Positions 1 through 11,587 of a stretch of 64,000 nt of DNA are shown here, one piece after another. Position 1 is the first letter of the stretch; every line of letters begins with the position of its first letter. Made by a program: the position numbers and the translations under genes. Source of the stretch: Amphibacillus xylanus NBRC 15112 (GTDB lineage Bacteria; Bacillota; Bacilli; Bacillales; Amphibacillaceae); contig NC_018704.1 in NCBI RefSeq assembly GCF_000307165.1, positions 1,364,001-1,428,000 of the forward strand, read 5' to 3'. The notes under the pieces were generated by a model. The model was not told the origin of the DNA. It worked only from the letters and a program-made list of their open reading frames with translations, and did not search any database.

Positions 1-10
1 CTGTTTTCAA
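1..10 (-). CDS. ntpA: V-type ATPase catalytic subunit A, first codons only (partial)
   Basis: Only the first three codons and one base are inside the window. A GGAGGGG ribosome site at 17-23 is followed six bases later by TTG-AAA-ACA-G, which would read M-K-T and probably G, a common beginning for V/A-type ATPase subunit A. Its place directly after ntpG is where ntpA lies in the Enterococcus hirae ntp operon. Identity is inferred from position and these few codons. Confidence 0.6.
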
Positions 11-26
11 ATATGTCCCCTCCTAG

Positions 27-338
27 TTATAAAATATTTTGTCCTACTGCTTTTTCAACGTTTTGTTGGATTCTGTTCTTCCCTATATTAAGTGATCCCT
101 TATGATTCGGAATTAATATGATTGCTGGTTTAATCTCAGCATCATATCGCTTAATAGTATCTGGAATTTCTTTTGCAATTGCTTCAGTTAAATAAATGAC
201 GCCATAATTTTGCTCAGCTAATGAATCAATTGTTTCCCTGGCTACATTACCGTTATCTGTTGCAAATACATCAAATCCAAGTATTTTGAAAGGAAGTACC
301 GAATCTTTATCGCCAACTACTCCAATTTTAAGAGCCAT
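27..338 (-). CDS. ntpG: V-type ATPase subunit F (NtpG), central stalk
   Basis: Small stalk subunit of about 103 residues that sits with subunit D in the rotor of the V1 sector. The N-terminus [18 protein letters not shown], with its GxxGDxDS pattern, is the family signature. The reading frame is open further upstream to 374, but the ATG at 338 has an AAAGGATG ribosome site and gives the canonical start. The gene then overlaps the end of ntpC by 11 bases. Start choice is fairly sure, family assignment very sure. Confidence 0.9.
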   Translation of the reverse strand: MALKIGVVGDKDSVLPFKILGFDVFATDNGNVARETIDSLAEQNYGVIYLTEAIAKEIPDTIKRYDAEIKPAIILIPNHKGSLNIGKNRIQQNVEKAVGQNIL

Positions 339-1332
339 AAATAGGTCGCATCCTTTCTCTAATGATATCTTCATTAATTTGATTGTCTTTACCGACTAGA
401 ATTAATCGAATATTAGTAATTTCTCTTTCGACAGCAAAAATATAAGCCACTACAGGCATAGGGCCGAAAGCTTGATACTTACCCTCATCCATTAATTCGT
501 TGATAATTTCTTCAATTATTAAATCAATCATCATTGGATTAAAGTCAGATCTAGAATCTGAAAAAACTTCATTTAGATATTTAGCATAAGGTTGACTTAA
601 GTAAAGCTCACTTAATGCTGCTTTTCCTTGATCTGCTGCATCGATGAGTGTTTGTTTAGGTATAGACCCTGAACTAGATAAAACAGTATGCATAAATGAT
701 CGAGATTTATTCTGATTTAAACTTCGAATGACAGTCGATAAATTATCTAAATCTATCATGACATCAACGACTTTTGAAATTGTCGGATTATCTAATTCAT
801 CTGCGATTGCACGAATATGCTTGTAATAGTAAGTATCCATAAAAACATCAATTGCTTCAATCCGCTCAAATGTTTGATAATCATCCAAAGCAAGTTGAAC
901 CGCTTCAATCATAATTGGATCAAGAACTTCTGATTGTTCTGTTTTAACTAAATTACGTAAACTTGAAATCGACTCTTTTCCAATCGGAATTAATAAATGT
1001 TCAAGATCAATTTCTTTAACTTTTTGCTTCAGTAAAACTTTCAAATTATGATAGCTATACCGTAGCGTATATATTTGTATGACTTCACTATTTGGCGTAG
1101 TCTGAAAAAGCTCATTATAAACAGTTTGCAAACGAGTCATTAAAAACTGATCGAAGTTCTTCGTATGTAACACTTCTTGTTCATCAAAATAATAGTCAGT
1201 GCCCTTTAGAACATCTAAAGCACCACGAAGCCCTTCAGCTCGAAGCATTTTTTCAAAATCATCACGCGTAAACAATCTCGTTTCTGCTACGCGAATTTGT
1301 GTGTTAATGCCTTTATATTCAGTATCGTGCAT
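328..1332 (-). CDS. ntpC: V-type ATPase subunit C (NtpC), V0-stalk connector
   Basis: 334-residue, largely helical subunit C (d-type) that couples the central stalk to the membrane K ring. The usual length for bacterial NtpC is about 330. The start ATG has a strong AAGGAGGGA ribosome site. It lies between ntpE and ntpG in the standard ntpFIKECGABD order. A 115-bp gap separates it from ntpE, longer than elsewhere in the operon, and no clear terminator was seen there. Confidence 0.93.
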   Translation of the reverse strand: MHDTEYKGINTQIRVAETRLFTRDDFEKMLRAEGLRGALDVLKGTDYYFDEQEVLHTKNFDQFLMTRLQTVYNELFQTTPNSEVIQIYTLRYSYHNLKVLLKQKVKEIDLEHLLIPIGKESISSLRNLVKTEQSEVLDPIMIEAVQLALDDYQTFERIEAIDVFMDTYYYKHIRAIADELDNPTISKVVDVMIDLDNLSTVIRSLNQNKSRSFMHTVLSSSGSIPKQTLIDAADQGKAALSELYLSQPYAKYLNEVFSDSRSDFNPMMIDLIIEEIINELMDEGKYQAFGPMPVVAYIFAVEREITNIRLILVGKDNQINEDIIRERMRPIYGS

Positions 1333-1447
1333 TTATTCTCCCTCCTTACTGAGTATTGTGTACTATCAGTCTATTTTGTTAATTTTCCTCTGATAGTATA
1401 AGCAAAACTTTGACGGTCGCCACAAGCGCTTGACGATCAGTCAAGTT

Positions 1448-2026
1448 TTAAAAAGCTAAGGATGCAAGTTGTGGAGAAAATTCTTTTTTCAGCTCATTTA
1501 TTAAAATATCAAAGCAGAAATTGTAATCAATTCCGCCTTGCTCTAAAATAAATCCAGCCTTATTCTTAACGATTTCGTCTGATACAGTAACAACTGAATA
1601 TTGAGCTAATACTTCTTGTACAGGTTTTGATTTAATCTTATCTATTGAATGCTCACCAGGAACAATTGACCAGCTCTTATTTTGATCAATTTGTTTTAAT
1701 ACGCCTGAGATAAATTCTGCAAATTGGTTATCGTCCCAATTTTGAATTTCTTCAATAGCTTTGTCAAAGATTGTATTCAATAAAGCCTGTTTTTTAGCTA
1801 ATATATTATTTCTTAAATTATTCTTCATTGTTTGTGCTTGACGTTCGTAATCGTTGTTGACACTTTGAACAATAAGTTCTTTTTGTTTCTCTTCATTTTG
1901 TTGAAGTTTCTGACGAGTTTCCTCAAGTTTGTCATCAGCAATTTTTCGATATTCAGCTAATTTACTTTCTCCTTGCTCTTTAGTTTGAGCTAGGATTTGC
2001 TTAGACAAAGCTTTAATATCTTCCAT
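1448..2026 (-). CDS. ntpE: V-type ATPase subunit E (NtpE), peripheral stalk
   Basis: About 192-residue peripheral stalk subunit. The N-terminal half (to about residue 100) is charged and predicted coiled coil (KLEETRQKLQQNEEKQKE); the C-terminal half is the globular E domain that contacts the catalytic head. An upstream in-frame ATG at 2035 lies inside the AAAGGATG ribosome site, so the ATG at 2026 (MEDIKALSK) is the better start. It pairs with NtpF to form the stator. Confidence 0.9.
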   Translation of the reverse strand: MEDIKALSKQILAQTKEQGESKLAEYRKIADDKLEETRQKLQQNEEKQKELIVQSVNNDYERQAQTMKNNLRNNILAKKQALLNTIFDKAIEEIQNWDDNQFAEFISGVLKQIDQNKSWSIVPGEHSIDKIKSKPVQEVLAQYSVVTVSDEIVKNKAGFILEQGGIDYNFCFDILINELKKEFSPQLASLAF

Positions 2027-2053
2027 CGCTATCATCCTTTCACTATTATAATC

Positions 2054-4504
<2,451 letters not shown>

Positions 4505-4518
<14 letters not shown>

Positions 4519-4831
4519 ACCGTCTCATAACCTCCTTAACAACTTCCTCAACCAGCTCTTGTTCCTTCTTACTAAATCGACTTTCTAATTGTTTGATTTG
4601 CTCCACTTCTTCTTGTTGAATTGTGTTCTGCAAAGTTTGCAATTTATCTTCAAGTTTTTCTAATTCTAGCGCTTTAAACTTGTTTATCTCAGTTTGATAG
4701 GCTTCTTCTAACTGAGCAATTTTACTTGCTGTGGCTTTTTTTAGATCTTGAAGTTGATTATCATATTCACGCTCAAGAGCTTCTGCTTGACGTTCAATTT
4801 CTTTAACTTTCTCTATCGTATTAACACTCAT
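4505..4831 (-). CDS. ntpF: V-type ATPase stator subunit NtpF (G/H-type coiled coil)
   Basis: 108-residue, almost wholly alpha-helical and charged protein. Heptad-like Leu/Ile spacing and many Glu/Lys suit the peripheral stalk partner of NtpE. It is the first gene of the operon, as ntpF is in E. hirae. It overlaps ntpI by 14 bases. A sigma-A promoter lies about 70 bp upstream. Sequence conservation in this family is low, so the call rests on length, composition and position. Confidence 0.85.
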
Positions 4832-4897
4832 CCTTTGACACCCCCTCTACTTATAGCAAGCATCATTCAAAATATTTTAAAAGCCTCGAACATAGTT

Positions 4898-4926
4898 ATT
4901 ATAACGATTAAAACTCTTGCATTCAA
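4898..4926 (-). promoter_or_regulatory. sigma-A promoter of the ntp operon
   Basis: On the minus strand TTGAAT and a perfect TATAAT are separated by exactly 17 bases, about 65 bp upstream of the ntpF start. No operator-like repeat was recognised beside it. Confidence 0.7.
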
Positions 4927-4983
4927 TTTTTTTAGACAAATTATTATCTATTTAGACAAACTTTATGACTTTATACCCGATTT

Positions 4984-5850
4984 TTATTGTTGGTCTTGGT
5001 CATTTAAGATTAAATATGTTTTGCCTTCTGCTTGTTTAATTAAACGATCTTTGTATAGTTTTCCAATCGCTCGTTTAAATGCAGATTTACTGATCCCAAA
5101 TACTTTTTGAATTTCTTCAGGATCAGATTGATTATCAAGTAACATTTCACCATTATTTTCTTTTAAATAAGTTAAAATCATGTCCGCATCATTAAGACGT
5201 GCTTCTTGTTTTCTTGGCAGTAATGAGACATTTAATGTACCGTCTTGTTTTACTTCTATGACACGCCCTTCAACCCATTCACCTACACGAGGTTCTTTTT
5301 TCCGCTCAGTATAGTGAATAAAGCCGCGATATCCCTCCTCAGAAATGATAACAGCTCCTTCTTTGCCTGAACGGAAGACTCGTCCCTTAATATCTTGATT
5401 AAATAATGATTCTGGCGCACGGTCCCAATTATCTTCAAAATCACTTTCTTTCACCGGTTGAGCAAGCAAGCGATCTTTTTTATCGCGTTTTAATGTGACA
5501 TATAATTGATCACCGACAATAGGCCAAGCTGTCATGTGTTGAGGTAAATCATCAGTAGATACAAGCACTTCAATATTTGAACCAATATCAACAAAAACGC
5601 CTAAAGTTGTATGTACTCTCACAACTTCCGCCCAATCAAATGCACTAAAGCTTACAGTTGGAATCTGATCTGTTGCGATCAGTTGATTTTTTTGATCATG
5701 ATATAAAAATACTTCTACTTGATCACCTAGTTTTAATTGTTGATCTGTTTTTAACATAACTTGATTTGATCCATCTGATAGTATGTAACCCTCTTCTGTT
5801 TGTTGTTGAATCGTTAAGCTAACTCTGTCTCCAGATCTATATTTAGCCAT
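4984..5850 (-). CDS. cvfB: S1-like RNA-binding protein, CvfB/YitL family
   Basis: 288 residues with tandem S1-type OB folds (about 1-60, 65-135, 145-210) and a C-terminal winged-helix domain (about 215-285, FGISKSAFKRAIGKLYKDRLI). This is the CvfB arrangement, with the usual length. In staphylococci CvfB influences virulence gene expression through RNA; in other Firmicutes its role is less clear. The gene is divergent from the YaiI-family gene and upstream of the ntp operon, which has its own promoter. Confidence 0.88.
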   Translation of the reverse strand: MAKYRSGDRVSLTIQQQTEEGYILSDGSNQVMLKTDQQLKLGDQVEVFLYHDQKNQLIATDQIPTVSFSAFDWAEVVRVHTTLGVFVDIGSNIEVLVSTDDLPQHMTAWPIVGDQLYVTLKRDKKDRLLAQPVKESDFEDNWDRAPESLFNQDIKGRVFRSGKEGAVIISEEGYRGFIHYTERKKEPRVGEWVEGRVIEVKQDGTLNVSLLPRKQEARLNDADMILTYLKENNGEMLLDNQSDPEEIQKVFGISKSAFKRAIGKLYKDRLIKQAEGKTYLILNDQDQQ

Positions 5851-5965
5851 TATTTTTCGCTCCCTTTCAATTCTGGTATAATTAAATAATTATGTGTGAC
5901 ATTAATAAACTGTTTTCCCTATTTAAATAAAAATATGTAATTAAACATAATAAGGAGAATAATTC

Positions 5966-6403
5966 ATGATTATATATGTAGATGGAGATGCATGTCCTGT
6001 TAATAAAGAGATTATCTCGCTTGCACAAAAACACAATCGTTCTGTAGTGATCCTAAAAAGTTATGCTCACTTTTCTCATGATAAACAACCTGATCACGTG
6101 ACAGAAATCTATGTTGATAGTGAAAGTGAAGCAGTAGATTATAAATTAACCGCGATGGCAAAAGAAAATGATTTAGTCGTTACTCAAGATTACGGATTAG
6201 CTTCATTTGTCCTCCAGAAGAAATGTCAAGTAATTCATCCACGAGGCTTTCATTACACGAATCGTAATATTGATCGATTATTACTAACCCGACATCAAAA
6301 TGCACAAATACGAAAAAGTGGTGGTCGTACTAAAGGACCAGCTCCTTATACAGAAGAAGATCGACAACAATTTATTCGTGTTTTTAGTAAAGCTATTTAC
6401 TAA
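5966..6403 (+). CDS. YaiI/YqxD family protein (UPF0178)
   Basis: 145 residues, full length for the family. The N-terminus MIIYVDGDACPVNKEI carries the conserved D-x-D-A-C-P motif, and VVTQDYGLA and GRTKGPAPYTEEDR match the two later signatures. The fold is PIN-like and the biochemical role is not established. The ATG follows an AAGGAG site at a good distance. The gene stands alone and ends before a hairpin at 6446-6481. Confidence 0.9.
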   Translation: MIIYVDGDACPVNKEIISLAQKHNRSVVILKSYAHFSHDKQPDHVTEIYVDSESEAVDYKLTAMAKENDLVVTQDYGLASFVLQKKCQVIHPRGFHYTNRNIDRLLLTRHQNAQIRKSGGRTKGPAPYTEEDRQQFIRVFSKAIY

Positions 6404-6445
6404 GTTTGGCTTTATAAATACTTTTTAGTGATGTAATTTTGCACA

Positions 6446-6481
6446 AAAATAAGGTGGGTGTTGATCACACCACACCTATTT
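6446..6481. terminator. hairpin between the YaiI-family gene and ilvA
   Basis: AAATAGGTG-type arms pair around a short loop in the gap between convergent genes. A- and T-rich flanks on both sides allow it to act in either direction, though the U-tracts are weak. Confidence 0.5.
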
Positions 6482-6497
6482 GGATGTATATTGATCA

Positions 6498-7757
6498 TCA
6501 AATAAGGAAGTGAAATAAATCTTCATCCTTATTTAACTCGATAAATGAAAATTCATTCTTTCTCATTCGATCAATCAATGGCTGGTAGTCTTTTTTACTT
6601 TGTAACTCGATTCCTACTAACACAGGTCCTCGGTCGCGATTATTTTTCTTAGTATATTCAAAACGGGTAATATCATCGTTTTCTCCTAGTACTAGTGTTA
6701 AAAACTCTCTCAATGCTCCAGCCCGTTGTGGGAAATTAACGATAAAATAATGTTTTAACCCTTGATAGATCAAGGCACGTTCTTTAATATCTTGCATACG
6801 ATCAATATCATTGTTGCCTCCACTGACAATAACTACTACGTTTTTGCCCTTTATTTCATCTTTAAAATCATCAAGTGCTGTCACAGGCATCGCACCCGCT
6901 GGTTCTGCAACAATTGCATTTTCGTTATATAAATCTAGAATTGTGTGACATATTTTACCCTCTGGGATTGTCGCAAATTCATCGACTACATTTCTAGCTA
7001 TATTATAAGTTAAATCTCCGATCTGTTTTACACTCGCACCATCAACAAATTTATCGACCTCATCAAGTTTAACAACTTGATTTTCTCTAAAGGCAGCTTG
7101 CATTGAGGCTGCACCTGCAGGCTCTACTCCGACAACCTTAGTCTCTGGACTAATTTCCTTAATGTAAGAACCAACACCAGAAATGAGACCCCCTCCACCA
7201 ACAGACATAAACACGTGCGAAATTGGCTCATCCATGTCTTCTAGTATCTCTAATCCAATTGTCCCTTGTCCAACAATCGTACGATAATCATCAAATGGAT
7301 GAACAAATGTCATGCCATGTTTTTCGCAATACGCTTTTGATTCATCTGAAGCATCATCAAATGTGTCACCGGTTAAGATAATATCGACATAATCCCCACC
7401 AAAAAATGCAACACGATCAACTTTTTGCCTTGGTGTTGTCGTTGGCATAAAGATCATCCCTTTAACCTTCATAGCTTTACAGGAGTAGGCAACGCCTTGA
7501 GCATGATTCCCCGCGCTAGCACATACAACACCTTTTTTCATTTCTTCTTCAGTTAAACTTTGCATAAAATTATAAGCCCCACGAATTTTAAAAGAGCGGA
7601 CTTCTTGTAAATCTTCTCTTTTTAAGTAGACGTTACAATTATATCGATCAGACAAAATCGGATCGAGTTGTAGTGGTGTACGTTTTACTACATCTTTAAT
7701 TCTTTGAAAGGCAATCATGATATCTTTTATAGCTACTGACTTTACAGATTCGCTCAT
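6498..7757 (-). CDS. ilvA: threonine ammonia-lyase (threonine dehydratase), biosynthetic type
   Basis: PLP enzyme converting threonine to 2-oxobutanoate, the first step of isoleucine synthesis. Length 419 fits the Bacillus IlvA type. The PLP lysine is K57 in SFKIRGAYN; the glycine-rich phosphate loop is SVGGGGLISG. Residues from about 330 on form the short ACT-like regulatory domain where isoleucine feedback acts in the family. It is not in an ilv operon here, although ilvE lies 4 kb away on the same strand. Confidence 0.94.
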   Translation of the reverse strand: MSESVKSVAIKDIMIAFQRIKDVVKRTPLQLDPILSDRYNCNVYLKREDLQEVRSFKIRGAYNFMQSLTEEEMKKGVVCASAGNHAQGVAYSCKAMKVKGMIFMPTTTPRQKVDRVAFFGGDYVDIILTGDTFDDASDESKAYCEKHGMTFVHPFDDYRTIVGQGTIGLEILEDMDEPISHVFMSVGGGGLISGVGSYIKEISPETKVVGVEPAGAASMQAAFRENQVVKLDEVDKFVDGASVKQIGDLTYNIARNVVDEFATIPEGKICHTILDLYNENAIVAEPAGAMPVTALDDFKDEIKGKNVVVIVSGGNNDIDRMQDIKERALIYQGLKHYFIVNFPQRAGALREFLTLVLGENDDITRFEYTKKNNRDRGPVLVGIELQSKKDYQPLIDRMRKNEFSFIELNKDEDLFHFLI

Positions 7758-7828
7758 TGTTAAAAATCCCTTCTGCTAATAAGTAATACATTTAACCATT
7801 TCTATGGTAAATGGCTATGTCGAAATAA

Positions 7829-7856
7829 AGAGGCAACATGGTTTGTTGTTGCCTCT
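7829..7856 (-). terminator. terminator downstream of ppaC
   Basis: A perfect 10-bp stem (AGAGGCAACA and its complement) with an 8-base loop is followed on the minus strand by a TTTATTT run. It separates ppaC from ilvA. Confidence 0.75.
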
Positions 7857-7863
7857 ACTTGAA

Positions 7864-8790
7864 TTAAGCTAATACATCTGTTAATTGAGGAACAATTTGT
7901 TTCTTACGTGAAACAACGCCTGGTAATGTAACTTTATCATTTTCCAGTGTTACGTTAAAAGCTTGATTAACAGCATCGACTCTGTCACCAAGACTCATAA
8001 TAACTGAATCATTTGTTAAAATATTTGTAATCATTAATACATACAGATTTAGATTCTTATCTGTAATTATTGATGAGATTACTTGTTTAATTTCACTTTC
8101 TTGCTCTAGTAATTCATTTGGATCAACTGTATTAATTTGAGCTACTTGAACTAGGTTATCTCCCATTTCAAATTGCTTAGAGTCAATTGATAATAACTCT
8201 TCGATTGTCTTACCACTTAAATCAGCTCCAGCTTTTAGCATGTCAAGTCCGTAAATTTCAGGATCAACTTCAGCAATTTCTGCTAGTTCTTTTGCTGCAG
8301 TAACGTCTTCTTCAGTACATGTAGGTGATTTAAATAATAATGAATCAGAAATAATTGCTGATAGCATCAATCCTGCCATATCTTTAGGAATGTCAACACC
8401 ATTTTCCTTATATAATTTGTTTAAAATTGTTGCTGTACAGCCGACAGGCTCTGCTCGGTAGTAAAGTGGGTCTGCAGTTTCAAAGTTAGCAATTCGGTGA
8501 TGATCAATGACTTCTCTAACTCTTACTTCTTCAATATCACTAACACTTTGTTGTTTTTCATTATGATCAACGAGGATAACTTCATTTGTTTCATTCGCAA
8601 CTGTTGTTACAACGCGTGGCGCACTTACTTTAAAATAGTCCAATGCAAATTGAGTTTCACCATTTGGTTCTCCTAATGCAACGGCCTCCGTCTCCTCACC
8701 AAGTTTATTTTTTAAATAACTGTATGCAATTGCTGAAGCAATCGTATCAGTATCAGGATTTTTATGACCAAAAATTAATTTCTTACTCAC
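7864..8790 (-). CDS. ppaC: manganese-dependent inorganic pyrophosphatase (family II)
   Basis: 308-residue DHH/DHHA2 phosphoesterase that hydrolyses pyrophosphate in the cytosol. Metal-binding motifs are visible: GHKNPDTDT near the N-terminus, LVDHNE around residue 75, and the diagnostic DHH in [10 protein letters not shown] at about 97-99. The C-terminal DHHA2 domain ends with the substrate-binding [10 protein letters not shown], which carries the family's RKKQ motif. Full length for the family; monocistronic, with its own terminator. Confidence 0.96.
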   Translation of the reverse strand: MSKKLIFGHKNPDTDTIASAIAYSYLKNKLGEETEAVALGEPNGETQFALDYFKVSAPRVVTTVANETNEVILVDHNEKQQSVSDIEEVRVREVIDHHRIANFETADPLYYRAEPVGCTATILNKLYKENGVDIPKDMAGLMLSAIISDSLLFKSPTCTEEDVTAAKELAEIAEVDPEIYGLDMLKAGADLSGKTIEELLSIDSKQFEMGDNLVQVAQINTVDPNELLEQESEIKQVISSIITDKNLNLYVLMITNILTNDSVIMSLGDRVDAVNQAFNVTLENDKVTLPGVVSRKKQIVPQLTDVLA

Positions 8791-8871
8791 AATATCTCTC
8801 CTTCAATTAAATCGCTAGAATTTCTATCTCTATATATTCTAACGCAAAAAGTAAATTCTTTCATCAAAAAA

Positions 8872-10119
8872 TTACTTTTTGTATTGTCCTTCCCCACTTA
8901 ATTTATATTTTGTCGAAGTTAATGCTTCTAGTCCCATTGGTCCACGAGCATGTAATTTCTGAGTACTGATACCAATTTCGGCACCAAAACCAAACTCAAA
9001 TCCATCCGTAAAACGGGTCGAGGCATTATGATAGACGCAGGCCGCATCGACTTCATTTAAGAATTTCACAGCATGGTCAGGATTAGTTGTCACAATTGCT
9101 TCTGAATGGCTTGTTCCGTAATGATTAATATGTTCAATTGCTTCTTCTACTGAATTAACAATCTTCATTGCTAAAATCATATCCAAATATTCAGTATTCC
9201 AATCGTCCTCAGTCGCATTTTTAATAGATGGATCAATTGACACAACTTGTTGATCACCCCTTAGTTCAACATGATGATCTTTTAACGCATCAATCAGATC
9301 TTTGCCAAATGAATAAAACCAATCTTTATGAATTAGGACTGTTTCGATCGCATTACATACTGATGGTCTCTGCGTTTTTGCATTGATCACTAGTTGAATG
9401 GCCATACTTGAATCGGCACTCTGATCAACATACATATGACAATTACCCGCTCCTGTTTCTAATACTGGTATTGATGATTTTTCAATAACCGTATCAATTA
9501 GCCTCTGACTTCCACGAGGAATTAACACATCTAAATATTTATTCATCTTAAACATTTGTTCTGCCGTTTTTCGACTCGTATCCTCTAACAATTGAACACT
9601 ATTAATTGGCATGTTTGATTGTTCTAAGGCAGAACGAATGGCTTTTACAATCGCTATATTTGAATGTATCGCTGATGAACTACCTCGAAGTAATACAGCA
9701 TTACCTGATTTTAAACATAATGCAGCAGCGTCAACTGTCACGTTTGGCCGTGCTTCATAAATTATTCCCACAACACCAATTGGTACCGCTACTTTACTTA
9801 ATTGAATCCCGTTTTCAAGTGTCCAACTGTCTAATTCTCGACCAATCGGATCTGGTAGCTCTACTAAATCTAATAATCCATCACTAATCGCTTTAATTCT
9901 TTCAGGTGTCAGACGAATTCGATCCATCACGGCCTTGGAAATTTGATTTTGCTCTGCACTTAATAAATCCTCTTCGTTAGCCTTTAAGATCGCTTCTTGT
10001 TCTTCAAGCAATTGCTTTGCAATTAGAGTTAATCCTTCATTTCTATCCTTTGTAGATGCACGACTTAAATGAATACTAGCTTCTTTTGCTTGTTGACCTA
10101 GTTGTTCTAATCCAATCAT
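8872..10119 (-). CDS. proA: gamma-glutamyl phosphate reductase
   Basis: 415-residue aldehyde-dehydrogenase-fold enzyme making glutamate 5-semialdehyde for proline synthesis. The catalytic cysteine is in AKTQRPSVCNAIETVL, and the NADPH-binding region includes YEARPNVTVDAA. It starts two bases after the end of proB with an AGGAGG site, so the two form an operon governed by the upstream T-box leader. Confidence 0.96.
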   Translation of the reverse strand: MIGLEQLGQQAKEASIHLSRASTKDRNEGLTLIAKQLLEEQEAILKANEEDLLSAEQNQISKAVMDRIRLTPERIKAISDGLLDLVELPDPIGRELDSWTLENGIQLSKVAVPIGVVGIIYEARPNVTVDAAALCLKSGNAVLLRGSSSAIHSNIAIVKAIRSALEQSNMPINSVQLLEDTSRKTAEQMFKMNKYLDVLIPRGSQRLIDTVIEKSSIPVLETGAGNCHMYVDQSADSSMAIQLVINAKTQRPSVCNAIETVLIHKDWFYSFGKDLIDALKDHHVELRGDQQVVSIDPSIKNATEDDWNTEYLDMILAMKIVNSVEEAIEHINHYGTSHSEAIVTTNPDHAVKFLNEVDAACVYHNASTRFTDGFEFGFGAEIGISTQKLHARGPMGLEALTSTKYKLSGEGQYKK

Positions 10120-10121
10120 TT

Positions 10122-11243
10122 TTATTCCTCCTTAATTGATATAATTAATTTGTCTCGATGAATAATTTCAGGTTTTTTAATTCCCGTAATTTTCATCGCT
10201 TCGTCACTACATAAACCTTTTATCTGTTTAATTTGATCATGTGCGTAGTTTACCTGTCCTTTTGCAATCACTTGATTACTCATACAGATTTCAACAACAT
10301 CATTTTCATAGAATTGACCAGCAATATCGACAATTCCTACAGCAAGCAAGCTCTTGCCATCATTTAAAAGTGCTTGCTTTGCACCTTCATCTATATACAG
10401 CTTTCCTTTCGGCTTTGAGTGGAAGGCAATCCATTGCTTATGCTTTCTTACATGTGGGAGATGCTGGTCACCGATATAAGTACCATCACCTTTACCATTT
10501 AATATACGGATAAGCTTATCAACACCTGTATCCTTTCCAATAAAACAACTAACGCCTAAAGTGGTGGCCATTTTGGCAGCCATCAATTTCGACTTCATAC
10601 CACCTGTGCCTACTTTTGAACTTGAACTTTGACTCATCTGTTCAATCATTTCTGATGAGACATAATCAATTTTATCAACACGCTTTGCATCCTTAACTTC
10701 ATTTGGATTTTGATCATAAATCCCATTAATATCTGTTAATAATATAAGTGCATCAGCATTCACTAGTCCACTAACTAGTGCAGATAACATATCGTTGTCA
10801 CCAAACGTTAATTCTTCAATTGCAACAGAATCATTTTCATTAATAATTGGGATAACACGACGCTTTAATAATTCAGTAATCGTTTGATAAATATTCGTAA
10901 ATTGGACTTCTTCAGTAAAATTATCTCGTGTCAATAAAAGCTGTGCTGTTGTGTAACCATGCTCTTTAAAAATATGATTATAGGCTTCAATCAATAATCC
11001 CTGTCCTACAGCTGCTGCAGCCTGTTTACCAGCAACTGTAACTGGCCGACTAGAATAACCAATTTGTCTAAATCCAGCTGATACAGCTCCAGAAGAAATT
11101 AAGATAACTTCTACATCTTGATTCATTAAATGAATCAATGCTTCACTATGTTCTTTTAGCTTTTCTTTTGATAGTTCACCATTTTGATGTGTCAAAGAAC
11201 TACTCCCGATTTTCACAACTACTCGTTTCCTTTTCATCGTCAT
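10122..11243 (-). CDS. proB: glutamate 5-kinase
   Basis: 373 residues: an amino-acid-kinase domain (1 to about 255; KIGSSSLT, SSGAVSAG, GDNDMLSALVS, GTGGMKSKL) followed by a PUA domain (about 275-360). This is the long, feedback-inhibitable form. It catalyses the first step of proline synthesis. The leader at 11262-11498 is a T-box element, so expression should rise when uncharged tRNA-Pro accumulates. Confidence 0.96.
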   Translation of the reverse strand: MTMKRKRVVVKIGSSSLTHQNGELSKEKLKEHSEALIHLMNQDVEVILISSGAVSAGFRQIGYSSRPVTVAGKQAAAAVGQGLLIEAYNHIFKEHGYTTAQLLLTRDNFTEEVQFTNIYQTITELLKRRVIPIINENDSVAIEELTFGDNDMLSALVSGLVNADALILLTDINGIYDQNPNEVKDAKRVDKIDYVSSEMIEQMSQSSSSKVGTGGMKSKLMAAKMATTLGVSCFIGKDTGVDKLIRILNGKGDGTYIGDQHLPHVRKHKQWIAFHSKPKGKLYIDEGAKQALLNDGKSLLAVGIVDIAGQFYENDVVEICMSNQVIAKGQVNYAHDQIKQIKGLCSDEAMKITGIKKPEIIHRDKLIISIKEE

Positions 11244-11261
11244 AACGCCCTCTTTCTATAC

Positions 11262-11498
11262 AAAAAAACTGTTTACACCCACTACAAATTAATGTAATGG
11301 ACGAAAACAGTTCCGTGGTACCACCATCATTGATAAGGCAAAATCTTATCCACTTCTTTTCTGATAACGCTCAAGATAAGCGGTTAGCGCTTGCTAACAA
11401 TTCAGAAGATAGGTTTCAATAAGAGTGGTCGATTCGGTATGTTTCAGCCCATGCATGCCGATCTCTTTATCGCATCATTATTTACTTGATCTTCATCA
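11262..11498 (-). promoter_or_regulatory. T-box riboswitch leader of proBA, probably proline-specific
   Basis: On the minus strand the conserved T-box core reads GATGGTGGTACCACGG (11313-11328, close to the AGGGTGGTACCGCG consensus). It is followed by an intrinsic terminator with arms AACTGTTT/AAACAGTT (11268-11312) and a T run. A long stem I lies upstream; on its 3' side the sequence TTGAAACCTATCTTC places CCT, a proline codon, at 11411-11413 in the specifier position. The specifier assignment is by position and by the downstream genes, without a folded model. Confidence 0.88.
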
Positions 11499-11526
11499 TC
11501 ATTGTTTAAACTATTAGATTGTCTTA

Positions 11527-11555
11527 ATTATCTATAAGCAAAATTCATCTGTCAA
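11527..11555 (-). promoter_or_regulatory. sigma-A promoter of the T-box-proBA transcript
   Basis: Minus strand TTGACA, 17-base spacer, GATAAT, just upstream of T-box stem I. A consensus -35 fits a constitutively started, attenuated leader. Confidence 0.75.
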
Positions 11556-11587
11556 GTAATTAGTCAGAATAGTCTGCACTTTACTTA

